The notes under the pieces: generated by a model
Seen by the model: the letters and a program-made list of their open reading frames with translations, nothing else
Told to the model about the DNA's origin: nothing
The model's database searches: none
Made by a program: the position numbers and the translations under genes
Part shown: positions 28,810 through 37,625 of the stretch, in pieces
How positions within the stretch are numbered: the first letter of the stretch is position 1
Layout: the number at the start of each line of letters is the position of its first letter
From: Dongia mobilis
Lineage (GTDB): Bacteria > Pseudomonadota > Alphaproteobacteria > Dongiales > Dongiaceae
Reading direction: 5' to 3'
Assembly (NCBI RefSeq): GCF_004363235.1
Contig: NZ_SNYW01000011.1
Coordinates: 62,001 to 126,000, forward strand
Length of the DNA stretch: 64,000 nt

Positions 28810-30021
28810 TCAGTTGGCGCTGGCGGCACCGGCCGCCGTGGCGAAGCCGGCCAGGGTCGCGGCATCCGCCATGGGCACGATGTCCGGATCGACCGCCATG
28901 CCGGGACGCACGCGCTGCAGGCCGCGCACGACGATCCTGTCGCCGGCCTCGAGACCCTGGCGCACCACACGCAGGCCGTTCTGCCGCGGGCCGATCTCGA
29001 TCGACCGGTAGGCGACCTTGTTGCCCGCATCGAGGACCAGGACGAACTTCTTGCCGAGATCGGTGCCGATCGCGCGCTCGTCGATCAGGCTGGCGACATA
29101 GCCGGCACTGCCGACCAGTTTCAGCCGCGCATAAAGGCCGGGCGTGAACAGGCCGTCGCGATTGTCGAAAACGGCCCGGCCGCGGATCGTGCCGGTGCCG
29201 GGATTGACCTGGTTGTCAAGGAAGTCCATCCGCCCCTCATGCGGGTGGCCTTCCTCGTTGGTGAGACCGAGATAGACCGGCGCCGCCGCGCCCACCTCGC
29301 CCGATTTGGTCAGCGCCGAATATTTGAGATAGACGCTCTCGTCGATGTCGAAATAGGCATAGACCTGGTCGGTCGAGACGATGCTGGAAAGGCGGCTGTC
29401 ATCGGCGCGGACCAGGTTGCCGATGGTCAGTTCGGCCCGGCTCATGCGGCCGTCGATCGGCGCGCGGATCTCGGTGAAGGCGAGATTGAGCTGGGCCGCC
29501 TCCAGCTGGGCCCGGGTGGCGACGACGGCGGCGCGGGCCTCGTCGGCGGTGCTCAGGCGGGCATCCGCCTCCTCCGAGCCGATGATCTTGCCGGCGCGGA
29601 GCTGGTCGCCGCGCTTGGCCTCGGCCTCGGCCCGCTTGGATTGCGCGATCGCCCGGTCGAGCTGGGCCTGCAGGCGCCTCACTTCGGCGGCGAAGGGCCG
29701 CGGGTCGATCTGGAACAGCAGGTCGCCCTTCTGCACCAGCGCCCCCTCCTCGAAGGCCACCTGGTCGATATAGCCGGAGACGCGCGAGCGGATGACGACC
29801 GATTGCGGCGCCTCGAGGCGGCCGGTCACCTCGTCCCATTCATGAATCGGCTGGCGCAGCACCTCGGCGACGCTGACCTTCGGCGGTGGCGGCGGTGTGC
29901 CGATTTCGGCCGAGGCCTGGGGCTTTTCGCAGGCGGCCAGGACCAGAAGGGTGGCGGCGGCCACCAGGCCGATGCCGGCACGGGTGATGGTTTGGCTGGT
30001 AGTCGGCGACGGAAAGGTCAT
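28810..30021 (-). CDS. RND efflux periplasmic adaptor lipoprotein (membrane fusion protein)
   Basis: A 403-residue adaptor. The N-terminus has a hydrophobic stretch ending in the lipobox LLVLAACEKP, so it is likely lipid-anchored at the inner membrane. It then shows the lipoyl half-motif SRVSGYIDQVAFEEGALVQK, a coiled-coil hairpin rich in A/E/R/K (about residues 95-170), the second lipoyl half AQLNLAFTEIRAPIDGRMS, and beta-barrel domains. The ATG at 30021 starts the lipoprotein signal and follows AGGAG; the longer open frame overlaps the LysR gene. It connects the RND pump to an outer-membrane channel. Confidence 0.93.
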   Translation of the reverse strand: MTFPSPTTSQTITRAGIGLVAAATLLVLAACEKPQASAEIGTPPPPPKVSVAEVLRQPIHEWDEVTGRLEAPQSVVIRSRVSGYIDQVAFEEGALVQKGDLLFQIDPRPFAAEVRRLQAQLDRAIAQSKRAEAEAKRGDQLRAGKIIGSEEADARLSTADEARAAVVATRAQLEAAQLNLAFTEIRAPIDGRMSRAELTIGNLVRADDSRLSSIVSTDQVYAYFDIDESVYLKYSALTKSGEVGAAAPVYLGLTNEEGHPHEGRMDFLDNQVNPGTGTIRGRAVFDNRDGLFTPGLYARLKLVGSAGYVASLIDERAIGTDLGKKFVLVLDAGNKVAYRSIEIGPRQNGLRVVRQGLEAGDRIVVRGLQRVRPGMAVDPDIVPMADAATLAGFATAAGAASAN

Positions 30022-30160
30022 GCCCCCACTCCTCGATCTCAAATCGATGCGTTGAATGGGAAGGAATGTGTGCTGTCGCTTGTGCACCTGCGAATAGAAC
30101 GCGGTGAAGGTCACTATCGACCGGGATGATGATTGCCGTTTCCGGCCGGATTCCGGGCGG

Positions 30161-31078
30161 CTAGGCTTGGCCGGCGCCGTCGCCCACGAACATGGCGATG
30201 CGCGAGCGCAGCCATTTTTCGGCCGGGTCTTCATCCTGCGCCGCACGCCAGGCCATCGAAAGTGACCCCACCGGGAGGTCGAGTGGGTGATCCTCGATGC
30301 GCAAGCCGCCGCTCGCGGCGAGGAAGTCGGCGGTATAGTCCGGCACGGTTGTGAGGATATCGGTCCCGGCCAGCAAGGACCCCAGGCCGTTGAATTGCGG
30401 CACCGCCAGCACCACCTTGCGGCTGCGCCCCGACTTCGCCAGTTCGTTGTCGACAAAGCCGTTGAGATCGCCGGCATAGGAAACGATCGCATGCGGCCTG
30501 GCGCAATAGTCGTCGAGCGTCAGCCGGCCAGGCTTGGTATCGGCCCGCAGCAATTTGGGCGTTATCCGGCGCACCACCTTGCGCTTGGCATTGGCCGGAA
30601 GCTCGTCGAGATAGGAAACGGCCACGGAAATTTCGCCCGAGGACAGCATGCCGGGCGCCAGTATGTAGTTGACCCGGCGGACCACCAGGATGACGCCCGG
30701 CGCTTCGGCCCGCAGGCGCCGCAGCAGGGCCGGCAGCAGGGCAAACTCGACATCGTCGGAGAGGCCGATGCGGAACACATTGGCGGCCGTCGCCGGATCG
30801 AAGGGTTGGGCCGTGCTGATCGCGGTCGAGATGGAATCCAGCGCCGGGGTCAGCAGGGCGAAGATCTCATGGGCCCGGGGGGTCGGTTCCATCGCCCGTC
30901 CGGTGCGTACGAAAAGCGGATCGTCGAACAGGGTGCGCAGACGCACCAGCGCGGCGCTGATCGCCGGCTGGCCGAGAAACAGCTTCTCCGCGGTCTTGGT
31001 GACGCTGCGCTCATGCATCAGCGTCTCGAAGACGATCAGCAGGTTGAGATCGACCCGCCTGAGATCGTTCCTGTTCAT
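30161..31078 (-). CDS. LysR-family transcriptional regulator
   Basis: A 305-residue regulator with an N-terminal winged helix (LNLLIVFETLMHERSVTKTAEKLFLGQPAISAALVRL, of which RSVTKTAEKL is the core) and a LysR substrate-binding domain from about residue 90. The start MNRNDLRRVDLN at 31078 is the usual LysR beginning; the open frame upstream has no such features. It lies 139 bases upstream of the adaptor gene on the same strand and may activate the RND pump. It also faces the quinone oxidoreductase gene divergently, which is the more typical position for a LysR target. Confidence 0.9.
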   Translation of the reverse strand: MNRNDLRRVDLNLLIVFETLMHERSVTKTAEKLFLGQPAISAALVRLRTLFDDPLFVRTGRAMEPTPRAHEIFALLTPALDSISTAISTAQPFDPATAANVFRIGLSDDVEFALLPALLRRLRAEAPGVILVVRRVNYILAPGMLSSGEISVAVSYLDELPANAKRKVVRRITPKLLRADTKPGRLTLDDYCARPHAIVSYAGDLNGFVDNELAKSGRSRKVVLAVPQFNGLGSLLAGTDILTTVPDYTADFLAASGGLRIEDHPLDLPVGSLSMAWRAAQDEDPAEKWLRSRIAMFVGDGAGQA

Positions 31079-31379
31079 AAGGTGATCCGGCACCCCATAT
31101 TGTAGGCAATGGCGTATATATGACCGGCAAGTTGATCCCTGCCAACCCGCTTGTCTTGCCGGATCGTCCAAAGTGCTGGGCCTATTCTTTGGAAAACGGG
31201 CGGGAACCGGCGACCGCCTCCATCAGGGCGATGCATGGGCATTATCGACCGCGCTGAATGGCCCTTTCCGAAACGTTTCTATATGGGATAGTTGTACAAA
31301 GGTGTGATTTTGCCCCGCCCGCCAGGCGATGACGGCGGTCGGGTGAAACTGGTGTTCTGGCAATGAAGGCGTCCTCATC
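31079..31379. promoter_or_regulatory. Divergent intergenic region between LysR gene and quinone oxidoreductase
   Basis: About 300 bases with no credible gene. It should hold both promoters and the LysR binding sites. An AT-rich stretch with TATATATG lies near 31113-31121 and another, TCTATATGGGATAGTTGTACAAAG, near 31279-31302 (described here only by its ends and core). I could not single out a convincing T-N11-A operator or promoter pair. Confidence 0.4.
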
Positions 31380-32399
31380 ATGTCACGCGTGATCCGATTC
31401 GACCGGTTCGGGCCGGCGGACGTGCTGCAATGTGTGGACGTCCCGACCCCCAGCCCGGGCAAGGGCGAGGTCCTGGTGCAGGTCGAGGCCATCGGCGTTT
31501 CCTGGGAGGATGTGTTGTGGCGCCAGAACCTGGCCGCGGAACCGGCGCAGCTGCCGGCCGGCATCGGCTCGGAACTGGCCGGCACCGTCGCCGCGCTGGG
31601 CGCCGACATCGGCGATCTGGCTCTCGGCCAGCATGTCGCCAGCTTCAAGGCGCATACGCCCAACTCCTATCCTGCCTATGGCGAAAGCATGGTGATGCCG
31701 CGCGAGGCGCTAACGGCCTATGAGCCGCGCGCGGATTTCGGCGCCGCCGAGGCGGCGACGCATTACACCGCCATGCTCTCGGCCTATCTGGCGCTCACCC
31801 ATATCGCGCGGCTGAAGCCCGGCCAGCGCGTGCTGGTGACGGAATCCGGCCTCTGCATCGGCGGCGCCATGGTGCAGGTCGCCCACGCCCTCGGCGCCGA
31901 GGTGATCGCCGCCACGCGCTTTGCCGGAAAGGAAGAATTGTTGAAGGCGCTGGGCGCCAGCAGCGTGGTGCTGACCGAGGAACAGGATCTGGCGCTCACC
32001 GTGGCGCGCCTCACCGACACGCGCGGCGTCGAGGTCATCGCCGATGGCTGCGGCGGGCATCAGATGGCGGTGCTGGGCGATATCGCGGCACCCTGCGGCA
32101 AGCTCATTCTCTATGGCCTCGACGGCGGCAACGAGGCGGCCTTCCCGGCCTGGACCGCCTTCCGCAAGCATCTGCAATTCGCCCCCTTCTCGCTAGTCGA
32201 CTATACCGGGCAACTGGAGCTCGGCATCCGCTGCAACAAGGAGGCGGTGAAGCCCGCCCTCGACTGGATCAACCGCGAAACGGCGGCCGGCCGGCTGAAG
32301 ACAAAGGTCGCGCGCCGCTTTCCCTTCGCAGATTTCGTCGCCGCGCATGAATATCTCGAGGCCCATCCGGGACTGGGCCGCGTCGTGCTGACCCTCTGA
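31380..32399 (+). CDS. Zinc-independent MDR-family NADPH:quinone oxidoreductase
   Basis: A 339-residue medium-chain dehydrogenase/reductase. It has the quinone-oxidoreductase opening SRVIRFDRFGPADVLQCVDV and the substrate-entry region VEAIGVSWEDVLWRQN. The cofactor domain reads GQRVLVTESGLCIGGAMVQVAHALGAEVIA, where the family's AAGGVG is replaced by ESGLCIGG. No structural or catalytic zinc cysteines are visible. Such enzymes reduce quinones or enones with NADPH. It is divergent from the LysR gene, its most likely regulator. The nucleotide loop variant is unusual and lowers certainty about the exact cofactor. Confidence 0.85.
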   Translation: MSRVIRFDRFGPADVLQCVDVPTPSPGKGEVLVQVEAIGVSWEDVLWRQNLAAEPAQLPAGIGSELAGTVAALGADIGDLALGQHVASFKAHTPNSYPAYGESMVMPREALTAYEPRADFGAAEAATHYTAMLSAYLALTHIARLKPGQRVLVTESGLCIGGAMVQVAHALGAEVIAATRFAGKEELLKALGASSVVLTEEQDLALTVARLTDTRGVEVIADGCGGHQMAVLGDIAAPCGKLILYGLDGGNEAAFPAWTAFRKHLQFAPFSLVDYTGQLELGIRCNKEAVKPALDWINRETAAGRLKTKVARRFPFADFVAAHEYLEAHPGLGRVVLTL

Positions 32400-32526
32400 C
32401 GCGCGGGCGCGCGGCCAGGCGCGGAGATGGCAACCCGGGCAGGTAGCGGCGCGTTATGCGATGTCTCGAAGGCTGCGCACGGCGCGGCGCTGAAGGGCAA
32501 GACCGCCGAATAACATCCTGAAGCGA

Positions 32527-32602
32527 TGGCGTCCCCAACGGGATTTGAACCCGTGTTACCAACGTGAGAGGCTGGTGTCCTAGGCCACTAGACGATGGGG
32601 AC
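32527..32602 (-). tRNA. tRNA-Glu (anticodon CTC)
   Basis: Read on the minus strand the segment folds as a 76-base tRNA with acceptor stem GTCCCCA/TGGGGAC, D-arm with GTCTAGTGGCC, anticodon arm CCAGC-CTCTCAC-GTTGG, T-arm CGGGTTCAAATCCCG, discriminator G and an encoded CCA end. The anticodon CTC reads GAG, glutamate. No integrase gene or attachment-site duplication is seen nearby. Confidence 0.96.
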
Positions 32603-32745
32603 CTGCCGATGGGCGGCCGGGCTGGCCGGCGCCTTTGAAGCGGGCGAACTCTTAGAGGATTGGCGGGCGGCGATCAAGCCCCATCTAACCTGTTGGATTG
32701 ACTTTGGGATTTGGGGGCGCCGCCGGGTTCAGCGCCGGGCCGCGG

Positions 32746-33780
32746 TCAGGCCGCCAGGGCTTTCGCCGTGGCGACGAATTTGGCGACGTCCTCGGCCCGC
32801 GTCGCGAAGCTGGTGACGAGGCGGATGGTGCCGGGCGCCGCCCCCGGCCAGTCGTAGAAATCGAAACCCGCCGCCCGCAAGCCAGCGACGACATTGAGCG
32901 GCAGGCGGATGAAGATCTCGTTCGCCTCAACTGGGTGCAGCAGCTCGACGCCGGGGATCGCCTTGAGGCCGGCAACCAGTGCCGCCGCCTGGTCGTTGGC
33001 GTGGGCGGCGAGGCGCAGCCAGAGATCCCCTTCAAGATAGGCGTCGAGCTGGGCCGAGACGAAGCGCATCTTGGAGATGAGGTGGCCGGCGCGCTTGCGA
33101 CGGAAGGCGAAGCTCTCGGCCAGCGCCTCGTCGAAGAAGATGACGGCTTCCGCCGCCATGGCGCCGTTCTTGGTGGCGCCGAAGGAGAGCACGTCGACGC
33201 CCGCCTTCCAGGTGATGTCGGCGGGGCTCGCATTCATGTGGCGCAGCGCGTTGGCGAAGCGCGCGCCATCCATGTGCAGCTTCACCTGGTGGCGCTTCGC
33301 CACCTCGGCGATCGCCGCCACCTCGTCCGCGCGATAGGCGGTGCCGCATTCGGTCGCCTGGGTAAGGCTGATCGCCGCCGGCTGCACGTGATGCACGTCG
33401 CCGGCGCGGCCGTTCGCCAGCACCGCGGCGACGTCATCGGCGGCGAGCTTGCCATGGGCGCCGGCGATCGGCACCAGCTTGGCGCCGCCCGCATAGAATT
33501 CGGGGGCGCCGCATTCGTCGACCATGATATGCGCCTCCGGGTGGCAATAGATGGCGCCATAGGGCGGCGCCATGACCGAGAGGGCGAGCGCATTGGCGGC
33601 GGTGCCGGTGACGACGGGAAAGGCCAGGACCCGGCGCTCGAAAATCTCCGACAGTTTCGCCTCGACCCGCGCCGTATAGGGATCGGCGCCGTAGGACGAA
33701 GCCGTCCCGTCATTGGCGCTGGCCAGGGCGGCGAGGATTTCGGGCGCCATGCCGGCGACATTGTCGGAACAGAAATTCAT
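32746..33780 (-). CDS. Low-specificity L-threonine aldolase-type PLP enzyme
   Basis: A 344-residue fold-type I PLP enzyme. The Schiff-base lysine is in LSFGATKNGAMAAEAVIF, with the cofactor-binding aspartate in KLHMDGARFANAL. The N-terminus MNFCSDNVAGMAPEIL matches the SDNxxG opening of threonine aldolases, and the glycine-rich PVVTGTAANALAL binds the cofactor phosphate. It would split L-threonine or allo-threonine to glycine and acetaldehyde. It precedes the DUF6476 gene's end by about 40 bases on the same strand. Confidence 0.9.
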   Translation of the reverse strand: MNFCSDNVAGMAPEILAALASANDGTASSYGADPYTARVEAKLSEIFERRVLAFPVVTGTAANALALSVMAPPYGAIYCHPEAHIMVDECGAPEFYAGGAKLVPIAGAHGKLAADDVAAVLANGRAGDVHHVQPAAISLTQATECGTAYRADEVAAIAEVAKRHQVKLHMDGARFANALRHMNASPADITWKAGVDVLSFGATKNGAMAAEAVIFFDEALAESFAFRRKRAGHLISKMRFVSAQLDAYLEGDLWLRLAAHANDQAAALVAGLKAIPGVELLHPVEANEIFIRLPLNVVAGLRAAGFDFYDWPGAAPGTIRLVTSFATRAEDVAKFVATAKALAA

Positions 33781-33820
33781 GGATTCCTCGGGTTAGAAGT
33801 GCAGCGGATTATTCGGCGGG

Positions 33821-34132
33821 TTATTCGGCGGGCGGAAAGGCGAATTCGCCGATGATGGCGCCCGTCTCGAGATCGGCGATGATGATGCGGCGGCAGGCAT
33901 CGTTCCCCGCGACCGGGATGACGAGGCGGTCGCCCGCGGCGGTCACGGCGCCCAGCTGGCAGCCGGGACCGAGCGGGATGCTGGCGGCATCGAAACCGGA
34001 ACGCCCCATGCGGCTGATCCCCACGCCGATCAGGATCAGGGCGGCGAGGACCAGTAGCCCGGCCATGCCGAACACCATGGACTTGAGTGCCAGCAGGTTG
34101 CGGGGTACTTCCGGTGGCTGTTGCGATGACAT
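33821..34132 (-). CDS. Single-pass membrane protein, DUF6476-like
   Basis: A 103-residue protein with a short polar N-terminus, one membrane helix (SMVFGMAGLLVLAALILIGV) and a periplasmic domain with a conserved cysteine pair (GPGCQLG and NDACRRIII) that may form a disulphide. It resembles the alphaproteobacterial DUF6476 family, which is often encoded next to an RluD-like gene, as here. The ATG at 34132 is preferred; a TTG at 34144 would add four residues. It is divergent from the pseudouridine synthase and upstream of the threonine aldolase. Function unknown. Confidence 0.75.
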   Translation of the reverse strand: MSSQQPPEVPRNLLALKSMVFGMAGLLVLAALILIGVGISRMGRSGFDAASIPLGPGCQLGAVTAAGDRLVIPVAGNDACRRIIIADLETGAIIGEFAFPPAE

Positions 34133-34143
34133 GGGAAATTCCA

Positions 34144-35112
34144 ATGACGGGCTTGCACCGGATCGAGATGACAGAAGCCGAGGCCGGCGAGCGGCTCGAC
34201 CGGGCGCTGGCGCGGCACCTGCCGGCGCTCTCCCGCTCGCGCCTCAAGGCCTTGATCGAAAGCGGTAATCTCAAGGACGGATCGGGCGCGACCATAACTG
34301 AGCCGGCGCAGCGGGTCAAACCGGGCGACGCCTTCTACTTGTCCGTGCCGGCGCCGGCAGCGGCCGAACCGGAGGGCCAGGCCATCCCCCTCGATGTGGT
34401 CTATGAGGATGCCGACATCATCGTCATCGACAAGCCGGCCGGCATGGTGGTGCACCCCGCCCCCGGCAATCCCGACCAGACCCTGGTCAACGCCCTCATC
34501 GCCCATTGCGGCGCGAGTCTGTCGGGCATCGGCGGGGTCAGGCGGCCGGGCATCGTGCACCGCATCGACAAGGATACCAGCGGCCTCCTCATCGCCGCCA
34601 AGAACGACGCCGCGCATCATGCCCTATCGACCGCCTTCGCCGCCCATGACATCGAGCGGGCCTATCGCTGCCTGGTCTGGGGCCTGCCCAGCCCCAAGGC
34701 CGGCAGCATCGCGACGCTGATCGGCCGCCATCCCGGCAACAGGCAGAAGATGGCGGTGGTCGCCCGCAACGGGAAGGAGGCGGTGACGCATTACCAGGTC
34801 CTGAAGGCCTTCGGCCTCGGTGCCGCCCTGGTCGAATGCCGGCTGGAGACCGGGCGCACCCACCAGATCCGGGTGCATATGGCCCATATCGGCCACCCGC
34901 TGATCGGCGATCCGGCCTATGGCCGGGCCAGCCCCGCCCGCAAGGCGCAGCTGTCCGAGACCGCGAGGGCGGCCGCCCTCGCCTTCCCGCGCCAGGCGCT
35001 GCATGCCGCGATTCTCGGGATCCACCACCCCCGAACCGGCGTATTCATGTCGTGGGAGAGCCCCGACCCGCGAGATTTCGTCACATTGGAGGCATCACTG
35101 GGAGCGAAGTAA
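34144..35112 (+). CDS. RluA-family 23S rRNA pseudouridine synthase (RluD-like)
   Basis: A 322-residue enzyme with an N-terminal S4 RNA-binding domain (ERLDRALARHLPALSRSRLK) and a pseudouridine synthase catalytic domain. The catalytic aspartate is in GIVHRIDKDTSGLLIAAK; further motifs are DKPAGMVVHPAPGN and ETGRTHQIRVHMAHIGHPL. It would isomerise uridines in helix 69 of 23S rRNA, the RluD role, inferred from domain layout and its place upstream of rpoH. Start at 34144; a longer frame begins at 34087 and overlaps the DUF6476 gene. Confidence 0.9.
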   Translation: MTGLHRIEMTEAEAGERLDRALARHLPALSRSRLKALIESGNLKDGSGATITEPAQRVKPGDAFYLSVPAPAAAEPEGQAIPLDVVYEDADIIVIDKPAGMVVHPAPGNPDQTLVNALIAHCGASLSGIGGVRRPGIVHRIDKDTSGLLIAAKNDAAHHALSTAFAAHDIERAYRCLVWGLPSPKAGSIATLIGRHPGNRQKMAVVARNGKEAVTHYQVLKAFGLGAALVECRLETGRTHQIRVHMAHIGHPLIGDPAYGRASPARKAQLSETARAAALAFPRQALHAAILGIHHPRTGVFMSWESPDPRDFVTLEASLGAK

Positions 35113-35143
35113 CTTATTGTTCCCTTTGATTTGTCGGGAACCC

Positions 35144-35171
35144 TTGAAAGCTGTAATTGTTAACTTATCTT
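35144..35171 (+). promoter_or_regulatory. Candidate rpoH promoter
   Basis: TTGAAA (35144-35149, part of CTTGAAA) and TATCTT (35166-35171) are separated by 16 bases in an otherwise AT-rich patch. They match a housekeeping promoter, and CTTGAAA also fits the -35 of RpoH-type promoters, so autoregulation is conceivable. The leader to the ATG is about 150 bases. Confidence 0.4.
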
Positions 35172-35324
35172 AAGGAATACGATAGCTGACGGTTTCACTA
35201 GGTTTTTACCCGCCCGGCGCCACGAAAGTGCCATGATTGGCGGGCCAGATGGTGGGGTAACGTTGGCCTTCGCGCCTGCGAAACGACTGGCAAGACCCGC
35301 AGGTTCAGGAAAGTGGGGAACAGA

Positions 35325-36221
35325 ATGGCAAGTGGAACGACGACATTACCGGCCTTGGTGGGCGAGAATTCTCTCGGCCGCTATCTCTCGGAAATCCGCA
35401 AGTTCCCGATGCTGGAACCGGACGAGGAATTCATGCTGGCCAAGCGCTGGCAGGAACACCAGGACCCGGACGCGGCGCACCGCATGGTGACCAGCCATCT
35501 CAGGCTCGTCGCCAAGATCGCCATGGGCTATCGCGGCTATGGCCTGCCCATGTCCGAGGTGATTTCCGAGGGCAATGTCGGCCTGATGCAGGCGGTGAAG
35601 CGCTTCGACCCCGACCGCGGCTTCCGCCTCGCCACCTATGCGATGTGGTGGATTCGCGCCGCCATCCAGGAATACATCCTGCACAGCTGGTCGCTGGTGA
35701 AGATCGGCACCACCGCCTCGCAGAAGAAGCTGTTCTTCAACCTCCGCCGCGTCAAGGGCCAGATCAAGGCGCTGGAGGAAGGCGACATGTCGCCGGAGAA
35801 CGTCAAGGAGATCGCGACGCGCCTCAATGTCAGTGAAGAGGAAGTGATCAACATGAACCGCCGCCTGATGGCGCCGGATCACTCGTTGAACGCTCCCTTG
35901 CGCATCGACGGCGAGGGCGAATGGCAGGACTGGCTGGTCGACGAGACCGAAAGCCAGGAAACCCGCGTCGCCGACAACCAGGAATTCAGCCGCAGGAAAA
36001 AGCTGCTCGACAAGGCGATGCTGACGCTGACCCCGCGCGAGCGCAAGATCCTGGTGGAACGCCGCCTCAAGGACGAGCCGACGACGCTCGAGGACCTCTC
36101 GACCGAATTCGGCATCAGCCGCGAACGCGTCCGCCAGATCGAGGTGCGCGCCTTCGACAAGCTGCAACGCTCGATCCGCAAACAGGCGATCGACGAGAAG
36201 CTGATCGGCGAGTTCGCGTAG
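35325..36221 (+). CDS. rpoH: RNA polymerase heat-shock sigma factor RpoH
   Basis: A 298-residue sigma-70 family factor. The RpoH box ASQKKLFFNLRRVKG (from about residue 131) distinguishes RpoH from other group members. Regions 2 (FRLATYAMWWIRAAIQEYI) and 4 (EDLSTEFGISRERVRQIEVRA) are intact. It directs transcription of chaperone and protease genes on heat or misfolding stress. The ATG at 35325 follows GGGGAACAG; a GTG twelve bases earlier is possible. It stands downstream of the RluD-like gene, a common alphaproteobacterial arrangement, and ends in a strong terminator. Confidence 0.96.
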   Translation: MASGTTTLPALVGENSLGRYLSEIRKFPMLEPDEEFMLAKRWQEHQDPDAAHRMVTSHLRLVAKIAMGYRGYGLPMSEVISEGNVGLMQAVKRFDPDRGFRLATYAMWWIRAAIQEYILHSWSLVKIGTTASQKKLFFNLRRVKGQIKALEEGDMSPENVKEIATRLNVSEEEVINMNRRLMAPDHSLNAPLRIDGEGEWQDWLVDETESQETRVADNQEFSRRKKLLDKAMLTLTPRERKILVERRLKDEPTTLEDLSTEFGISRERVRQIEVRAFDKLQRSIRKQAIDEKLIGEFA

Positions 36222-36244
36222 CCTCTCACCGGATACAGAAACGG

Positions 36245-36279
36245 AAAAGGCGAGCCCACACGGCTCGCCTTTTTTGTTT
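36245..36279 (+). terminator. Strong factor-independent terminator of rpoH
   Basis: A 12-base-pair perfect stem, AAAAGGCGAGCC / GGCTCGCCTTTT, with loop CACAC, followed by a further T run ending in GTTTT. It starts 24 bases after the rpoH stop. Confidence 0.93.
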
Positions 36280-36304
36280 TGAGCCCGTATGGGGTCTTAA
36301 CTCC

Positions 36305-36334
36305 CGTCATGCCCGGACTTGTCCCGGGCATCCA
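36305..36334 (+). repeat. REP-like palindromic intergenic element
   Basis: The segment contains the imperfect palindrome TGCCCGG-ACTTG-TCCCGGGCA within the context CGTCAT...TCCA. Elements of this type (read in spurious translations as MPGTSPGMT) are scattered in many alphaproteobacterial genomes. Only one copy is evident in this window. It marks the left edge of the decayed restriction island. Confidence 0.7.
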
Positions 36335-36412
36335 ATCCCGCCATTTATTCCGGTTGAATCCCTCACCCTCGCGCGCCATTCTTGATCGGCATGAAACTGG
36401 GGGGATCGGCGC

Positions 36413-36676
36413 TTGGCTGCCGCAGTGACACAATTCATCGACCGCTGGTCGAAATCGGCGGCAGCGGAGCGGGCCAATTACCAGCTTTTCCTCTCCGAGC
36501 TGCGCAACATTCTCGGCGTCGCCCGGCCGCAGCCCCAGCAGGGCGACGATGCGAAGAACCATTATGTCTTCGAGCGCACCGTTACCTTTCCGGAGGGCAG
36601 AACGGAGCGGATCAAGGAGGCCTTCGCCGCCCTCGGCCAGGCCCGCAAGGTTGGCGAGAGATACGCGGCGCGATGA
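36413..36676 (+). pseudogene. Collapsed remnant of an MmeI/type IIL-like DNA methyltransferase
   Basis: An 87-residue open frame (TTG start). Residues 1-60, with [20 protein letters not shown] and the following YVFERTV, look like the N-terminal domain of large class I DNA methyltransferase/restriction fusions (MmeI_N type). The last 20 residues, with [18 protein letters not shown], look like the extreme C-terminus of the same proteins. The roughly 800-900 residues expected between them, with all catalytic motifs, are missing, which suggests an in-frame internal deletion near residues 62-67. It lies 18 bases upstream of an Mrr-type endonuclease gene. This assignment is from memory of the family, not from a search. 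Confidence 0.6.
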
Positions 36677-36694
36677 CCAAGGGGAGTTGAAACA

Positions 36695-37612
36695 ATGGCA
36701 ATCCCTGACTATCAAACGATCATGCTGCCGCTTCTGCAGACCCTGGCGGGCGGCGAGATCGTCGCCATGCGCGATGCCATCCGTCAGGTTGCAGAGAAGT
36801 TTCAGCTGACAGACGAGGAGCGGGCGGAGCCAATTCCTTCAGGTAAGGAGACGATCCTCAGCAACCGCTCCTACTGGGCACGAACCTATCTGTCGAAGGC
36901 CGGGCTCCTCCAAGGGGTGGCACGCGGGCAAATCCAGATCACCGAACGCGGCAAGCAGGTCCTGGCGGAAAACCCTGATCGCATCGACAACAAGCTCCTC
37001 GACCGTTACCCAGAATTCAAACAGTTCCGAACCGGCAATGCGGCGACCGAAGCGATCGACGAGGTTGTCAGTGCCAGTCCAAAGGCTGAGAGTGCAACGC
37101 CAGAAGAGTTGTTGCGGGCGTCCCACGAAAAGCTCGATGCGGCCCTTGCCCAGGAACTGCTCGACCGCATCACGGCCGCACCGCCCGAATTCTTCGAGCG
37201 GCTCATCGTCTCGCTCCTGGTCGGCATGGGCTATGGCGGCTCGGTCCCCGAGGCGGGCCGTGTCCTCGGTAAGAGCGGCGACAACGGCGTCGATGGCGTC
37301 ATCGACCAGGATGCACTGGGTCTCGACCGGGTCTATATCCAGGCCAAGCGCTATGCCGCCGGCAACAAGGTCGGCTCCGGCGAGATTCGCGATTTCTTTG
37401 GCAGCCTCGACCGGCACAAGGCGGCGAAGGGCCTCTTCGTCACCACGTCGGGTTTTTCGCCCGCCGCCAGGGAGACGGCCGACTATCTGAGCAAGCGCAT
37501 CGTCCTCATCGACGGCCAGCAGTTGGCGCGCCTGATGATCCGGCACAATGTCGGCTGCCGCGTCGAGGAGACGCTCTACCTCAAGCGCATCGACGAGGAT
37601 TTCTTCGAATAG
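36695..37612 (+). CDS. Mrr-type restriction endonuclease
   Basis: A 305-residue protein. The N-terminal winged-helix Mrr_N domain occupies about residues 1-95 (YWARTYLSKAGLLQGVARGQ), and the C-terminal PD-(D/E)xK nuclease domain has catalytic D200 in GDNGVDGVID and Q216-A-K218 in YIQAKRY. Mrr enzymes cleave methylated foreign DNA, usually without a partner methyltransferase. The ATG at 36695 follows GGGGAG. All nuclease residues are present, so it appears functional, in contrast to the truncated methyltransferase remnant just upstream. Confidence 0.9.
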   Translation: MAIPDYQTIMLPLLQTLAGGEIVAMRDAIRQVAEKFQLTDEERAEPIPSGKETILSNRSYWARTYLSKAGLLQGVARGQIQITERGKQVLAENPDRIDNKLLDRYPEFKQFRTGNAATEAIDEVVSASPKAESATPEELLRASHEKLDAALAQELLDRITAAPPEFFERLIVSLLVGMGYGGSVPEAGRVLGKSGDNGVDGVIDQDALGLDRVYIQAKRYAAGNKVGSGEIRDFFGSLDRHKAAKGLFVTTSGFSPAARETADYLSKRIVLIDGQQLARLMIRHNVGCRVEETLYLKRIDEDFFE

Positions 37613-37625
37613 GCGCCAGGCCGCC

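Noticed and set aside
32527-33000. Genomic island integrated at tRNA-Glu
   Set aside because: No integrase gene and no repeated 3' end of the tRNA were found downstream.
35879-36715. Long minus-strand open frame over the 3' end of rpoH and the repeat
   Set aside because: It is antisense to rpoH, and its central MPGTSPGMT segment is only translation of the REP-like element.
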